From NCBI GenBank assembly GCA_910586365.1, contig CAJUGP010000008.1, positions 1-62,089 on the forward strand: a stretch of DNA of 62,089 nt. The letters run 5' to 3'. The first letter of the stretch is position 1, and the number at the start of each line of letters is the position of its first letter. Made by a program: the position numbers and the translations under genes. The notes under the pieces are model-generated. The model was not told where the DNA came from, searched no databases, and worked only from the letters and a program-made list of their open reading frames with translations. This DNA is from an uncultured Christensenella sp. Its GTDB lineage: Bacteria > Bacillota > Clostridia > Christensenellales > Borkfalkiaceae. This document shows, piece by piece, positions 48,102 through 56,729 of this stretch.

Positions 48102-49220
48102 TTACTGCTGCTTTTCGTAAAACTCCTTTACGAACTCCTTTACGTAGCCGTGCAGGATACTCTCGCGCAGCCCCCGCATGAGCTTATGCAAATAAGAAAT
48201 GTTATGCAGCGACAATAACATGCCCCCCGTCATCTCCCCCACGTTGACCATGTGGCGCAGATACGCCTTCGAGTAATTGCGGCAGCAATAGCAGTCGCAT
48301 TCCGGATCGAGCGGCGTAAAATCCTCTTTGTATTTCCCGTTGCGCACGACGACCTTTCCGCGCGAAGTAAGCGCCGTGCCGTTGCGCGCGATCCGCGTCG
48401 CCAAAACGCAGTCGAACATATCCACGCCGCGCAGCACGCCCTCGACCAGGCAGTCGGGCGAACCGACGCCCATCAAGTAACGCGGCACGTCGGTCGGAAG
48501 TAGCGGTTTAAGCACGTCGAGCATTTCATACATGAGCGGTTTGGGTTCGCCCACCGAAAGTCCGCCGATCGCAACGCCGTGCTTGACGTAAGGCAGGCAG
48601 CGGCTTAAACTCTCTTTCCGCAAGTCGGCATATAAATTTCCCTGCACGATGGGGAACAGCGCCTGCGCAGGATTGCCGTGCGCCGCATAACAGCGTTTGA
48701 GCCAACGCTCCGTGCGCTCCATCGCGCGGAAGCTCTCTTCGTGCGAATAGCCGTATTCCGAACACTGATCGAACGCCATGATGATATCCGATCCGAGGTT
48801 GTGCTGAATGTCCATCGCCTTTTCGGGCGTAAACATGTGGGAGCTGCCGTCAACGTGCGAAGAAAACCGCACGCCGTCGTCGGTAATATTATTGAGCGAC
48901 GCGAGCGAAAACACTTGAAATCCGCCGCTGTCGGTCAGAATCGGCTTGTTCCAATTCATGAATTTGTGCAAGCCGCCCGCGCGCTTCACAAGCTCGTCGC
49001 CGGGACGCATGTACAAATGATACGTGTTGGATAGAATGATCTGCGAACCCGCCTCTTCGAGGTCGCGCGGATACACGCCCTTCACGGTCGCCTGCGTGCC
49101 GACGGGCATATATACGGGCGTTAAAATATCGCCGTGCGGCGTATGAAACACGCCCGCCCGCGCACCCGTTTCCGCATCGACCTTTTGCAGTTCAAAAGAA
49201 AAATATTCGTTGTTCATCAT
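48102..49220 (-). CDS. tgt: tRNA-guanine transglycosylase
   Basis: 372 residues. Catalytic DSGGFQVFSLA, FDQCSEYGYSH, VGEPKPLMYEML and the zinc ligands CDCYCCRNYSKAYLRH. Exchanges G34 for preQ1 in queuine tRNAs. The ATG at 49,217 may be the true start. Part of the ruvC-ruvA-ruvB-queA-tgt operon. Confidence 0.97.
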   Translation of the reverse strand: MMNNEYFSFELQKVDAETGARAGVFHTPHGDILTPVYMPVGTQATVKGVYPRDLEEAGSQIILSNTYHLYMRPGDELVKRAGGLHKFMNWNKPILTDSGGFQVFSLASLNNITDDGVRFSSHVDGSSHMFTPEKAMDIQHNLGSDIIMAFDQCSEYGYSHEESFRAMERTERWLKRCYAAHGNPAQALFPIVQGNLYADLRKESLSRCLPYVKHGVAIGGLSVGEPKPLMYEMLDVLKPLLPTDVPRYLMGVGSPDCLVEGVLRGVDMFDCVLATRIARNGTALTSRGKVVVRNGKYKEDFTPLDPECDCYCCRNYSKAYLRHMVNVGEMTGGMLLSLHNISYLHKLMRGLRESILHGYVKEFVKEFYEKQQ

Positions 49221-49229
49221 GATCCTCGT

Positions 49230-50252
49230 TTACACAAACAAACAGGCGTCGCCCAGACTGAAAAACCGATACCGTTCCGCGACGGCAACGCGGTACACTT
49301 CCAGCACTTCCTCGCGCGAGCACAGGCAGGATACGAGCATCAAAAGCGTGCTTTCGGGCAAGTGAAAGTTGGTAACGAGCGCGTCGACGCATTTCATTTT
49401 ATAGGGCGGATATAAAAATATCTGCGTTTCGCCGCGGCAGGCATGTACGAATCCCCGTTCGTCGGAGGCCGTTTCGAGCGTGCGCACCGAGGTCGTTCCC
49501 ACGCAGACGACGCGCCTACCCTCGCGCTTAGCGGCGTTGATTTCTTCCGCCGCCGCCTCGCTTATCTCGTAATATTCGGCGTGCATTTTATGGTCGGTCA
49601 CGTTTTCCTCTTTTACGGGGCGGAACGTACCCAAGCCCACGTGCAGCAGCACCTCGGCGATTTTCACGCCTTTTTCCCGCAGCGCTTGCAGCAATTCGGG
49701 CGTAAAATGCAGCCCCGCCGTGGGCGCCGCCGCCGAGCCGCTTTCTTTACAGTACACCGTTTGATAGCGTTCGGGATCTTGCAGTTTTTCGTGTATGTAG
49801 GGCGGCAATGGCATCGTGCCGACGCGCGATAGCACGTCCTCGAACGCGCCTTCGTAAAAAAATTTTACATGCCGTTCGCCCGTTTCGGTGATCCCCGTCA
49901 CCTCGAGCGAAAGCTCTTCGCTCACCGTCAGACGCGTGCCGATTTTGCACTTTTTTCCGGGACGCACCAACACTTCCCATTCGTCGAGCGCAAGCCGTTT
50001 CAACAGCAGAATTTCGATTTTCGTTCCGTTGGCGTTTACCGCAAACAACCGCGCAGGCATCACCTTCGTATTATTGATAACGAGCACGTCGCCCTCGCGC
50101 AGATAATCGACGATATCGCGAAACGTGCGGTGCTCGATCTTCTTTTCCGCGCGGCGGTATACCAGCAAGCGCGAAGAATCGCGCGGCTGCGCAGGCGTTT
50201 GGGCGATCAGCTCTTCGGGCAGATCGTAATAAAAATCCGAAGTTTTCAGCAT
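49230..50252 (-). CDS. queA: tRNA preQ1 ribosyltransferase-isomerase QueA
   Basis: 340 residues from ATG 50,252, two bases after ruvB. FYYDLPEELIAQTPAQPRDS and LGTFRPVKEENVTDHKMHAE are family hallmarks. Makes epoxyqueuosine precursor; acts after Tgt. Confidence 0.95.
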   Translation of the reverse strand: MLKTSDFYYDLPEELIAQTPAQPRDSSRLLVYRRAEKKIEHRTFRDIVDYLREGDVLVINNTKVMPARLFAVNANGTKIEILLLKRLALDEWEVLVRPGKKCKIGTRLTVSEELSLEVTGITETGERHVKFFYEGAFEDVLSRVGTMPLPPYIHEKLQDPERYQTVYCKESGSAAAPTAGLHFTPELLQALREKGVKIAEVLLHVGLGTFRPVKEENVTDHKMHAEYYEISEAAAEEINAAKREGRRVVCVGTTSVRTLETASDERGFVHACRGETQIFLYPPYKMKCVDALVTNFHLPESTLLMLVSCLCSREEVLEVYRVAVAERYRFFSLGDACLFV

Positions 50253-50254
50253 GA

Positions 50255-51307
50255 TCAATCGCCCTCTCCGAAAATCGAAAGCTGTTTGCGCGCGCCCTCG
50301 CTCATGGGCATGCCCATATGCTCGTATCCCTTTTTCAGGCACACTCTGCCGCGCGGCGTGCGCGCAAGAAACCCGAGCTGCAACAGATACGGTTCGTAAA
50401 CGTCCTCGATCGTGTTCACGTCCTCGTTAATCGTCGCCGCAAGCGTATCGAGCCCCGCGGGTCCGCCGTTGAATTTTTCGATGAGCGCGCGCAGAAGATT
50501 GCGGTCGGTTTCGTCCAGCCCAAGCTCGTCCACTTCCATTTTGGCAAGGGCGCGGCGCGCGTCCTCTTTTTGCACCTCTTTGCTGCCCGAAACAAGCGAG
50601 AAATCGGCGACGCGTTTGAGAAGACGGTTGCAGATACGCGGCGTTCCGCGCGAACGGCGGGCAATCTCGTAGCTGCCTTCCCCGTCGATCGCGATTCCGA
50701 GCGTTTTGGCGGAACGCTGCGCAATGCGTTGCAGCTCTTCGGGCGTGTACGTTTCAAGACGGCACAGAATGCCGAACCGATCGCGCAGCGGCGAAGAGAG
50801 CATGCCCGCCTTCGTGGTCGCGCCGACGAGCGTAAATTTTTTCAGCGCGAAACGGATATTGCGCGCCATCGGACCTTTTCCGACGATGATATCGAGGCAG
50901 TAATCTTCCATGGCGGAATACAAAATTTCTTCCACGGCGTGGTTCAAACGGTGTATTTCGTCGATAAAAAGCACGTCGCCTTCGTTCAGATTGGTGAGAA
51001 TGGCGGCAAGATCGCCCGAACGCTCGATCGCGGGACCGCTCGTCATTTTGATCTGCGCGCCCATGCTGTTGGCGATAATATGCGCAAGCGTGGTCTTGCC
51101 CAGTCCGGGCGGACCGTATAAAAGAACGTGGTCGAGCGCCTCGTTGCGGCTCTTTGCCGCGGCGAGATACACGCGCAAATTTTCTTTGACCTTTTCCTGC
51201 CCGACGTATTCTTCCATCGTTTTCGGGCGCAGTCCGTTCTCTTCCGCGTCGTATTCGCTTTTCATGCCCGAAAGCAGCCTGCCCTCTTCAAACTCTTCGT
51301 CCATCAT
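50255..51307 (-). CDS. ruvB: Holliday-junction DNA helicase RuvB
   Basis: 350 residues. RPKTMEEYVGQEKVKENL, Walker A GPPGLGKTTLAH, FIDEIHRLN, GATTKAGMLSSPLRDRF and the winged-helix RTPRGRVCLKKGYEHMG. Drives branch migration. Confidence 0.98.
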   Translation of the reverse strand: MMDEEFEEGRLLSGMKSEYDAEENGLRPKTMEEYVGQEKVKENLRVYLAAAKSRNEALDHVLLYGPPGLGKTTLAHIIANSMGAQIKMTSGPAIERSGDLAAILTNLNEGDVLFIDEIHRLNHAVEEILYSAMEDYCLDIIVGKGPMARNIRFALKKFTLVGATTKAGMLSSPLRDRFGILCRLETYTPEELQRIAQRSAKTLGIAIDGEGSYEIARRSRGTPRICNRLLKRVADFSLVSGSKEVQKEDARRALAKMEVDELGLDETDRNLLRALIEKFNGGPAGLDTLAATINEDVNTIEDVYEPYLLQLGFLARTPRGRVCLKKGYEHMGMPMSEGARKQLSIFGEGD

Positions 51308-51316
51308 AAATTCCCT

Positions 51317-51907
51317 TTACATTCCCTTCAACGCGACGGACAAGATCTCTTCCACCGTCCGCGCGCCCGCTTTTTTGGCGCGGTCGACGGCGCGCGCGCT
51401 TTCCTGTTTGGTAAAGCCCAAGCCCATGAGCGCGGCGACCGCGTCGTCGTCCTCTTCGCTCACACAAACCGCCTGCACGGGAGCGTTCCCCGCCCCCATC
51501 ACTTCTTCGGCGGTGAGCTTGCCGTTCAGCTCCAAAATAATGCGCTCCACCGTCTTTTTTCCAAGTCCCTTTACGGCGGAAAGCCGCTTGGAGTCGTTAA
51601 ACTGAATGGCGTTGACGATTTCGTCGGGACGCATCGACGCAAGCAGCGCCATCGCCGATTTCGCCCCCACGTTCTGCACCGAGATGAGTTTGAGGAAAAG
51701 CGCCTTTTCTTGGGTGTCGGCAAAGCCGAACAGCGCGATTCCGTCCTCTTTCACCTGCATATATGTATAAACCTCGCCCTCGGCAGCGCCCGACAAACGC
51801 GAAAAAGCGGCGTTCGAGCAAAACACCTCGTAGCCGACCCCGCCGACTTCGATCAGCGCGTATTCATGCGTCAATTCTTTGACTTTTCCTTTCAAATATC
51901 CGATCAT
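51317..51907 (-). CDS. ruvA: Holliday-junction DNA helicase RuvA
   Basis: 196 residues. OB domain MIGYLKGKVKELTHEYALIE, helix-hairpin-helix repeats (VQNVGAKSAMALL, VKGLGKKTVERIILEL) and a C-terminal RuvB-binding three-helix domain. Confidence 0.97.
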   Translation of the reverse strand: MIGYLKGKVKELTHEYALIEVGGVGYEVFCSNAAFSRLSGAAEGEVYTYMQVKEDGIALFGFADTQEKALFLKLISVQNVGAKSAMALLASMRPDEIVNAIQFNDSKRLSAVKGLGKKTVERIILELNGKLTAEEVMGAGNAPVQAVCVSEEDDDAVAALMGLGFTKQESARAVDRAKKAGARTVEEILSVALKGM

Positions 51908-51957
51908 AACATTCCTTTATTTAGTCATGAATTTTGAGAGGCGCTGCCGTGCCTGCT

Positions 51958-52452
51958 CTACACGCGAAACAGCGTTGAAAAACGGCTTGTAAACGCATGG
52001 CAGAGCGCGACGCCTAACGCGTCGGCGGCGTCGTCGGGGCGGGGAATGCTCTTTAACCGCAGATGCGACGCGACGATGCGCTGCATTTGCCCCTTATCGG
52101 CTTTGCCGTACCCCGTAAGCGCCTGCTTGATTTGGTTGGGCGTGTATTCAAAAATCCGCCCGCAGCGCTTGTTCAGCGTGAGAAGCGTTACGCCGCGCGC
52201 ATGCGCGACGGCGATCCCCGTCGTGACGTTTTTGGAAAAGAACAGCTCTTCCATCGCCGCTTCGTCGGGGTGAAATTTATCGATCAAGGCGTTAACGCCC
52301 TCTTCGAGCATGCACAGCCGCACGGCGAGGTTTTCGTCCTTGGGCGTTTTCACGACGCCGTAATCGACAGCGGTACAGTTTCCGTTTTTATCTTTTTCCA
52401 CGACGCCGTAGCCCATCGTCCCGATGCCGGGGTCGATCCCCAAAATGATCAT
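51958..52452 (-). CDS. ruvC: Holliday-junction resolvase RuvC
   Basis: 164 residues from ATG 52,452. GIDPGIGTMGYG holds the first active-site Asp; AAMEELFFSKNVT and PRPDDAADALGVALCH give the remaining acidic residues. Confidence 0.97.
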   Translation of the reverse strand: MIILGIDPGIGTMGYGVVEKDKNGNCTAVDYGVVKTPKDENLAVRLCMLEEGVNALIDKFHPDEAAMEELFFSKNVTTGIAVAHARGVTLLTLNKRCGRIFEYTPNQIKQALTGYGKADKGQMQRIVASHLRLKSIPRPDDAADALGVALCHAFTSRFSTLFRV

Positions 52453-52504
52453 AACGACATTGTAATTCTTTTCCGCTCCGATGTCAAGAAAAAACGCTCT
52501 GCGG

Positions 52505-52532
52505 TTGACTTTTCCGCAATTATGACTATAAT
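52505..52532 (+). promoter_or_regulatory. tcdA promoter, with a start site near the ATG
   Basis: TTGACT (52,505-52,510), 16 bp, TATAAT (52,527-52,532). Transcription would begin near 52,539-52,540. Confidence 0.7.
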
Positions 52533-52539
52533 AAACGGT

Positions 52540-53250
52540 ATGCAGGAACTGTATACGCGCACGGCGATGCTGATCGGTTACGACGCCGTGGAAAAACTCA
52601 AACTTTCGCATATCGCCGTATTCGGATTGGGCGGCGTGGGCGGATACTGCGCCGAAGCGTTGGCGCGCGCGGGCGTTGGCGCGCTCGATCTGATCGACGG
52701 CGACGCGATCGCCCCTTCCAACCTCAACCGCCAGATCTTAGCCACGCGCGAGACCATCGGACAATCGAAAGCCGCGGTCTGCGCCGAACGCATGCGCTTG
52801 ATCAACCCCGCTGTTTCGGTCACGCCGCGCACCCTCTTTTTCGACGAACGCACGGCGGACGAATTGGATTTTAACGCCTTCGATTACGTCGTCGACGCAA
52901 TCGACACCGTATCGGGCAAAATCGAGCTGATCCTGCGCGCGCAAAAGGCAAACGTTCCCGTGATAAGCTGCATGGGAACGGGAAACAAATTAGACCCGAC
53001 CGCTTTTCGGGTTGCCGACCTTTCCAAAACCAAAGTCTGTCCGCTTGCGCGCGTCATGCGCAGAGAGTTAAATAAGCGCGGAGTCGAACGGCTCAAAGTC
53101 GTCTATTCCGAAGAACCGCCCCGCAAGCCGCTCTTTTCGCAAGAAAGCGAAACGCGCAGGCAAACGCCTGCCAGCATCTCGTTCGTGCCTTCGGTTGCGG
53201 GGCTGATTCTCGCGGGCGAAGTGATTAAAGACTTGATCGGTCAAACGTAA
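52540..53250 (+). CDS. tcdA: tRNA threonylcarbamoyladenosine dehydratase
   Basis: 236 residues from ATG 52,540. E1-like: FGLGGVGGYCAEALARAGVG nucleotide motif, SNLNRQILAT, DAIDTVSGKIELI and the CMGTGNKLDP region. Forms cyclic t6A37 in tRNA. An ATG at 52,522 overlaps the -10 box and is less likely. Probably leaderless. Confidence 0.9.
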   Translation: MQELYTRTAMLIGYDAVEKLKLSHIAVFGLGGVGGYCAEALARAGVGALDLIDGDAIAPSNLNRQILATRETIGQSKAAVCAERMRLINPAVSVTPRTLFFDERTADELDFNAFDYVVDAIDTVSGKIELILRAQKANVPVISCMGTGNKLDPTAFRVADLSKTKVCPLARVMRRELNKRGVERLKVVYSEEPPRKPLFSQESETRRQTPASISFVPSVAGLILAGEVIKDLIGQT

Positions 53251-53284
53251 AAAAAGACCCGACTGTACGTCGGGTCTTTTTTTA
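53251..53284. terminator. Bidirectional terminator between tcdA and rubredoxin
   Basis: AAAAGACCCGAC tgtac GTCGGGTCTTTT with T tails on both strands. Confidence 0.9.
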
Positions 53285-53290
53285 TTCGCC

Positions 53291-53449
53291 TTATTCCGCG
53301 TCGAAATCGTCTTTGCCGACGCCGCAAAGCGGGCAAGTGAAATCGTCGGAAACGTCTTCCCAACGGGTGCCGGGTGCGATGCCGTTATCGGGATCGCCCG
53401 CCTCTTCGTCGTACACATAGCCGCATACGGTGCAAATAAATTTAGCCAT
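53291..53449 (-). CDS. Rubredoxin
   Basis: 52 residues. CTVCGYVYDEEAGDPDNGI and FTCPLCGVGKDDFDAE give the two CxxCG iron-binding loops. Electron donor for the adjacent flavodiiron protein, 21 bases upstream. Confidence 0.95.
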   Translation of the reverse strand: MAKFICTVCGYVYDEEAGDPDNGIAPGTRWEDVSDDFTCPLCGVGKDDFDAE

Positions 53450-53470
53450 AATATTTTCTCCTTATTTCTA

Positions 53471-54673
53471 TCAAATTTGTTCGTCGAACGATCGTGCGAT
53501 CTCATGCGCAAGCGTTTTTAGCTCCTGCGCGTTCTGCTGCGTCACCGCGGAGAGCACGCTTACGCTGTTGCCGATCTTCTGCATGCCTTTCAAAGACGAA
53601 AGCGTTTCCTGCATGAGCCGCGCCGCCTGCGGCGCCCACGAACCGTTTTCCGCCAACGCGTAACGGCGGTTGCAATACCCGTGCGCGCAGAGATCGCGCA
53701 AAAAATCTTCCATATTCACAAATATGCCGTTGTTATATGTCGGCGACAGAAAAACAACGTGGGAATAACGGAACGCTTCCGCAAGCAAAACGCTTTTATC
53801 GGTCACGGATACGTCGTACACCGCGATATTTTTCACGCCTTCCGCCGCAATCGCCGAAGCCAAAATCTCCGCGGCGTTTTGCGTATGCCCGTAAACCGAG
53901 GCGTAAAACAGCGCGACGCCCTGCGTTTCGGGCAGATATTTGCTCCAAAGATCGTACTTTTGCAGGTACCATGCAAAATCCTTGCGCCAGACGGGACCGT
54001 GCAACGGGCAGACCGTTTTCAGCTCGAACGCCGCCGCCTTTTTCAGCACGTTCTGCACCTGCACGCCGTATTTGGCCACAATATTGAAATAATACCGCCG
54101 CGCGTCGTCGAGATAATCGCGCTCGAAGTGCACTTCGTCGGCAAAGATACTGCCGCCCAACGCGCCGAACGTGCCGAACGCGTCCGCCGAAAACAGCGTT
54201 CCCGCCGTTTCGTCGTACGTGAACAGCACCTCGGGCCAATGCACCATGGGCGCGGCGAGAAAACGCAGACGGTGTTTTCCCGTTTCCAAAACGTCGCCCT
54301 CTTTTACGACGGACGCGCCTTCGTACGAAAAAAAGTTTTTGAGCATGACGGCGGCTTTCGCGGACGCGATCACGGCGGTATCGGGATACCGCTGCAAAAC
54401 GCGCGCAAAGCTCGCGCTGTGATCGGGTTCGACGTGATGCACGATCAGATAATCGAGTTTTTTTCCGCCGAGCGCGCCTTCGAGATTATGCAAAAATTCT
54501 TCCGCTACGGCGGCGTCTACCGTGTCGAACAGCACGGTTTTTTCGTCTTTCAGCAAATAAGAATTATAGGACACCCCGCGCGGCACGGGAAACGCGCTCT
54601 CGAACAGCGCGATCCGCCGATCGCTTGCGCCGAGATAATATAAATCTTCCGTTATGCTTACCGCATTTTCCAT
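53471..54673 (-). CDS. fprA: Flavodiiron protein (FprA-type)
   Basis: 400 residues. Diiron lactamase-like half with HHVEPDHSAS, GTLFSADAFG and CPLHGPVWR; flavodoxin half (VALFYASVYGHTQNAAEILA, LSPTYNNGIFVNMEDF). Reduces O2 or NO; paired with rubredoxin. Confidence 0.95.
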   Translation of the reverse strand: MENAVSITEDLYYLGASDRRIALFESAFPVPRGVSYNSYLLKDEKTVLFDTVDAAVAEEFLHNLEGALGGKKLDYLIVHHVEPDHSASFARVLQRYPDTAVIASAKAAVMLKNFFSYEGASVVKEGDVLETGKHRLRFLAAPMVHWPEVLFTYDETAGTLFSADAFGTFGALGGSIFADEVHFERDYLDDARRYYFNIVAKYGVQVQNVLKKAAAFELKTVCPLHGPVWRKDFAWYLQKYDLWSKYLPETQGVALFYASVYGHTQNAAEILASAIAAEGVKNIAVYDVSVTDKSVLLAEAFRYSHVVFLSPTYNNGIFVNMEDFLRDLCAHGYCNRRYALAENGSWAPQAARLMQETLSSLKGMQKIGNSVSVLSAVTQQNAQELKTLAHEIARSFDEQI

Positions 54674-54711
54674 ATATCAATTTTTCCCAAACAAGCGTAT
54701 TTTATGCGTCG

Positions 54712-56322
54712 TTACATCGAGGACACAAGGAAGGTTGCAATGAAGAGCGCGGCAAGCACCCAAGTAACAACCGAAATTTCCTTTACTTTGCCCGTGCAGA
54801 GTTTGACGAGCACGAACGCGATAATGCCAATCCCGATACCCTTGGAAATCGAGTAGCCGAGCACCATGATGATAAAGGTGAAGAACGCCACGATGGCTTC
54901 CGCCGCATCCGACCAATCGATCTTAGTGACCGAACCCATCATCAAAACGCCTACCCAAATGAGCGCCGACGCCGTCGCCGCCGAAGGAATGAGCTGCGCG
55001 ATCGGGCTTAAGAACATAGCGACAAAGAAGCAAGCCGCCGTGATCAGCGCCGTGAAGCCCGTTTTGCCGCCCGCGGAAACACCCGCCGACGATTCGACGA
55101 ACGTCGTAACCGTGGAAGTACCCGCAACCGCGCCCACGCACGTGCCGATCGCGTCGCAGAGCATCATTTTGTTCATGTTCTTGGGCGCGCCGTTTTCGTC
55201 GAGCAGGTTGCCCTTCGAGCAGGCGCCGTAAAGCGTGCCGATCGTATCGAACATATCCACCATGCAAAGCGAGAGCGCCGAAGCGAAGATTACGCCCGCA
55301 AGCGACCAACCGCTGTGCGACGAAAGGTAATGGCTGAAATCGAATCCGTTTGCAAACACCTGCCCCACGGACTGCGTACCCCAATCGGCAAACGCGCCGA
55401 AGGGATTAAAGCTGAACGTTTCTCCGATTTTCGTGAACACGGCTTTGCAGGTCGCGTCGCCCCAGGCAAGCCCGAGCGCCGTTAAACAGTAGTAAAGCGC
55501 CGCCGAACCGAGAATACCCCAAAGGATATTGCCCTTTACGTTTTTCTTTGCCATAATGGCGATTGCGATCACGCCGAGAAGCGCCACGAGCGGAGCCACG
55601 ATCGCGCCGTAGGTAAAGCCGTCCGCCATTAAGTTGAAGGAAACGAATTCGACGAGCGTCGAGCTGTTTCCCTTGATCACGCCCGCGTTCTGCATGCCGA
55701 TAAAGGCGATAAACAAGCCGATACCGACGGGGATCGCGTGACGCACGGCAACGGGGATCGCCTCGAAAATTTTCTTGCGCAGACCCGTCGCGGTGAGAAT
55801 GACGAAGATAACGCCGTCGAGCAGGGTGAGCACCATGGCGTTGGCATAGGTAAGCCCCGAGGTCAAAACGAGCGTATACACGACGAACGCGTTGACGCCC
55901 ATGCCCGACGCCTGCGCCAAAGGCATTTTGGCAAGCAGCGCCATCAAGAGCGTGCCCGCGATCGCGCCGATCGCCGTGGCGATATACATTGCGCCGTATG
56001 TAAGGTCGGGAATGATCTGGAACAGCGGCTGCCCCGCATCGTCGTAGATCCAAGCGGTGAAGATCCCCGCGTTGACCATGAGGATATAGACCATCGCCAT
56101 GAACGTGGTAAGCCCCGCGATGATCTCGGCTTTGAACGTCGATCCGCTTGCGGTGATGCCGAAGAACTTATCGAATACGTTAAGCTTTTTCGGAGCGGGC
56201 GCAGGAGCGGCTGCCGCTTCGGCGGACGCCGTTTGCTCCGTGGGGGGGGGTGCTGCAGGTTCGGCCGCCGCCGTAACGACGGTCTCTTCCGCGGGTGACG
56301 GGGTTACTTTCTCTTCATCCAT
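54712..56322 (-). CDS. NCS2-family purine permease
   Basis: 536 residues. TM transporter with FFGITASGSTFKAEIIAGLT, AQASGMGVNAFVVYTLV and SSAGVSAGGKTGFTALITA, typical of adenine/guanine/hypoxanthine permeases. The first ~50 residues are an unusual Ala/Pro/Glu tail containing a C9 tract that encodes PPP. The start is MDEEKVTP by RBS fit. Confidence 0.9.
   Translation of the reverse strand: MDEEKVTPSPAEETVVTAAAEPAAPPPTEQTASAEAAAAPAPAPKKLNVFDKFFGITASGSTFKAEIIAGLTTFMAMVYILMVNAGIFTAWIYDDAGQPLFQIIPDLTYGAMYIATAIGAIAGTLLMALLAKMPLAQASGMGVNAFVVYTLVLTSGLTYANAMVLTLLDGVIFVILTATGLRKKIFEAIPVAVRHAIPVGIGLFIAFIGMQNAGVIKGNSSTLVEFVSFNLMADGFTYGAIVAPLVALLGVIAIAIMAKKNVKGNILWGILGSAALYYCLTALGLAWGDATCKAVFTKIGETFSFNPFGAFADWGTQSVGQVFANGFDFSHYLSSHSGWSLAGVIFASALSLCMVDMFDTIGTLYGACSKGNLLDENGAPKNMNKMMLCDAIGTCVGAVAGTSTVTTFVESSAGVSAGGKTGFTALITAACFFVAMFLSPIAQLIPSAATASALIWVGVLMMGSVTKIDWSDAAEAIVAFFTFIIMVLGYSISKGIGIGIIAFVLVKLCTGKVKEISVVTWVLAALFIATFLVSSM
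56242..56250 (-). repeat. C9 homopolymer in the permease N-terminal coding region
   Basis: Nine G on the plus strand (C9 in the gene), encoding three prolines about 26 codons in. Loss or gain of one base would shift the frame before the transporter body. Confidence 0.85.
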
Positions 56323-56359
56323 AGTGATACCCATTTCCTTTTGTGTATTTTGTATGTCA

Positions 56360-56388
56360 ATTATATCACACCGATTTCAAAATGAAAA
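56360..56388 (-). promoter_or_regulatory. Permease promoter
   Basis: TATAAT (56,360-56,365) with a weak -35 TTTTCA 17 bp upstream. The short leader has no purine riboswitch. Confidence 0.5.
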
Positions 56389-56439
56389 GCGTTTCAAAGA
56401 AATTACGAAAGATATTTTTTTACGGCTGTTTTGCCTACC

Positions 56440-56695
56440 GCTTCACCTAAGCCTGCCGCGCTTGCGCAATCCCCCCTCGGGCTTACTTCGTTCGCCCGTC
56501 CCCCCCTTTACACAAGGGGGGCTTTACCTCACTTTCTTCATCTGCCGTCCTTGCATAATCCCCCCTTGGGCTCACTTCGTTCGCCCGTTCCCCCCTTTAA
56601 CAAGGGGGGCTTTATTCCTTTCTGTCTCCTTTATCAATGGGTATTTACCTCTGTCTGTCCCCCTTGTGTAAAGGGGGATTAAGGGGGATTGCTAC
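56440..56695. repeat. Dispersed-repeat island 3 (56,335-56,729 has no gene)
   Basis: Two direct copies of a ~60-bp unit starting AATCCCCCCTCGGGCTTACT and one shortened copy with CCCCCTTGTGTAAAGGGGG. The rest is the permease promoter and a terminator. Confidence 0.8.
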
Positions 56696-56721
56696 AAAAA
56701 AGCGCCCGCAGGCGCTTTTTT
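56696..56721. terminator. Terminator after the LRR lipoprotein
   Basis: AAAAAAGCGCC cgca GGCGCTTTTTT, effective in both directions. Confidence 0.85.
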
Positions 56722-56729
56722 CTTTTGAT

